Assembly: GCF_000723165.1 (NCBI RefSeq)
Contig: NZ_HG322949.1
Location: forward strand, 1,074,025 to 1,138,024
Direction: 5' to 3'
DNA length: 64,000 nucleotides
Origin: Janthinobacterium agaricidamnosum NBRC 102515 = DSM 9628
GTDB lineage: Bacteria; Pseudomonadota; Gammaproteobacteria; Burkholderiales; Burkholderiaceae_D
Part shown: positions 63,318-64,000 of the stretch, one piece after another
How the letters are laid out: each line of letters opens with the position of its first letter
How positions within the stretch are numbered: the stretch's first letter is position 1
Program-made: the position numbers and the translations under genes
The notes under the pieces: generated by a model
Database searches by the model: none
Told to the model about the DNA's origin: nothing
Seen by the model: only the letters and a program-made list of their open reading frames with translations

Positions 63318-64000
63318 TCAAAAGCCGTGCCTGATGTTGTTTTCGCCTTCGACCAGCTGGTATTGTTTGCCGTCGTAGGCGTAGCGCGCCCATTGATTGA
63401 TTTTGGTGACGACGCGCCCGGCCTTCTTGGTGCTCGGCTCCGGTGCATTCTCTTCCTGCTCAGGGGCGTTGGCTTCCTTGGCCGCTGCGCTCTGTTCCTG
63501 CTGCGCCGCGTCAGTTTCCTGGGCGAGCTCCGATTTGCCTGAAATAAGCATCATCACATCGTCGTAGGGGCCTGGCTTTTGAGGGGCGACAAAGTGGTAG
63601 TCGCCGGTCACATTCCAGCATTTATTGGCGTCCGGGTGGTCTTCAGGGTCACAAGCCACATCGTTATCCGCATGTATGGCGAATCCAGCTACCTTCCGCA
63701 CTTTCTGGTCGCTCAAATCGTACAGCACCGTGCTCGTGCTGACGTTGCCATAGTAGACCAGGCTGTTGATGATTTCCATGCCAGGCTTGTCGGCGCCGAG
63801 CTTGATCCACTTGACGTCGCCGACGTAGCCGCTGTTGCCGATGGCGCCTTCTTCATGGCGCTTCAAGACTTGCCATTGATCGCCGTCCTGTTTCATGAAA
63901 AAGACGTTTAACAAGCCTGGCGTGTCATGAATCGCCGTGGATTGGCCGTCGGCGCCGGCCGGCTGCGCGTTCACCACCAGTACCGTGACGCCATCCGGCA
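63318..64000 (-). CDS. Unknown protein, 5' end outside the window
   Basis: The frame is open past base 64000, so the N terminus is missing. The visible 227 codons have a beta-rich region (PGLLNVFFMKQDGDQWQVLKR, NSGYVGDVKWIKLGADKPG, SLVYYGNVSTSTVLYDLS) typical of a repeat-sensor or propeller-like domain, a Cys pair, then an acidic Glu/Ala/Gln-rich linker (EQEENAPEPSTKKAG) and a final beta hairpin WARYAYDGKQYQLVEG. No family recognised. Two bases separate its stop from the stop of the preceding plus-strand gene. Confidence 0.6.
   Translation of the reverse strand, partial: PDGVTVLVVNAQPAGADGQSTAIHDTPGLLNVFFMKQDGDQWQVLKRHEEGAIGNSGYVGDVKWIKLGADKPGMEIINSLVYYGNVSTSTVLYDLSDQKVRKVAGFAIHADNDVACDPEDHPDANKCWNVTGDYHFVAPQKPGPYDDVMMLISGKSELAQETDAAQQEQSAAAKEANAPEQEENAPEPSTKKAGRVVTKINQWARYAYDGKQYQLVEGENNIRHGF

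Overview
The window looks like a chromosomal segment of a GC-rich betaproteobacterium of the family Oxalobacteraceae (Janthinobacterium, Massilia or Duganella type). The basis is the hemF-nadD-rsfS-rlmH-maf-rng order, the Burkholderiales-like protein sequences and the uniformly high GC. The genus is an inference from recall, not a computed placement.

Layout. 1-5.7 kb: regulators and small metabolic genes: a truncated LacI regulator, a DUF1353 protein, a Tat-exported deacetylase divergent from a LysR gene, a decayed GH6 cellulase remnant, and a TetR regulator followed by an epoxide-hydrolase-like enzyme whose promoter carries two copies of a 16-bp palindrome. 5.7-9.3 kb (minus strand): a type VI secretion cargo island with a PAAR protein, a VRR-Nuc nuclease, a DUF3396 immunity protein and a CoiA-like protein with a tail anchor. 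9.5-18 kb (minus): housekeeping genes rng, maf, rlmH, rsfS, nadD, hemF, an unknown membrane protein, purD and yebC. 18.2-25.3 kb: an EamA transporter, mgsA, a quinone oxidoreductase with a tiny overlapping membrane-protein gene, a DUF4136 lipoprotein, pepN and fbp. 25.5-27.7 kb: tRNA-Thr(CGU), a truncated DNA-binding fragment, a secreted alpha/beta hydrolase and about 1 kb of AT-rich sequence.

27.7-54.4 kb is the striking part: sixteen plus-strand genes with gaps of at most 64 bp and several stop/start overlaps, which reads as one operon. In order they encode a small secreted Cys protein, a beta-rich protein, two Gly-Gly-X proteins, a tandem lipase-fold protein without a serine nucleophile, a third Gly-Gly-X protein, a 3187-residue protein with a DUF6603-like core, four large proteins of unknown function, an acyl carrier protein, two ketosynthases with intact Cys-His-His triads, an LpxO/AspH-type hydroxylase and a FabG-like reductase. 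Only the first gene has an obvious signal peptide. The set suggests dedicated acyl-chain synthesis coupled to a large structural or lipid-handling assembly. I know of no described system with this composition, and its function is open.

55-64 kb: a YqjD-like membrane protein, a large-subunit catalase (KatE type), a translationally coupled tripartite efflux operon (MFS, HlyD/EmrA and NodT-type genes) ending in a clear terminator, a TPR-like membrane protein and a truncated unknown gene at the right edge.
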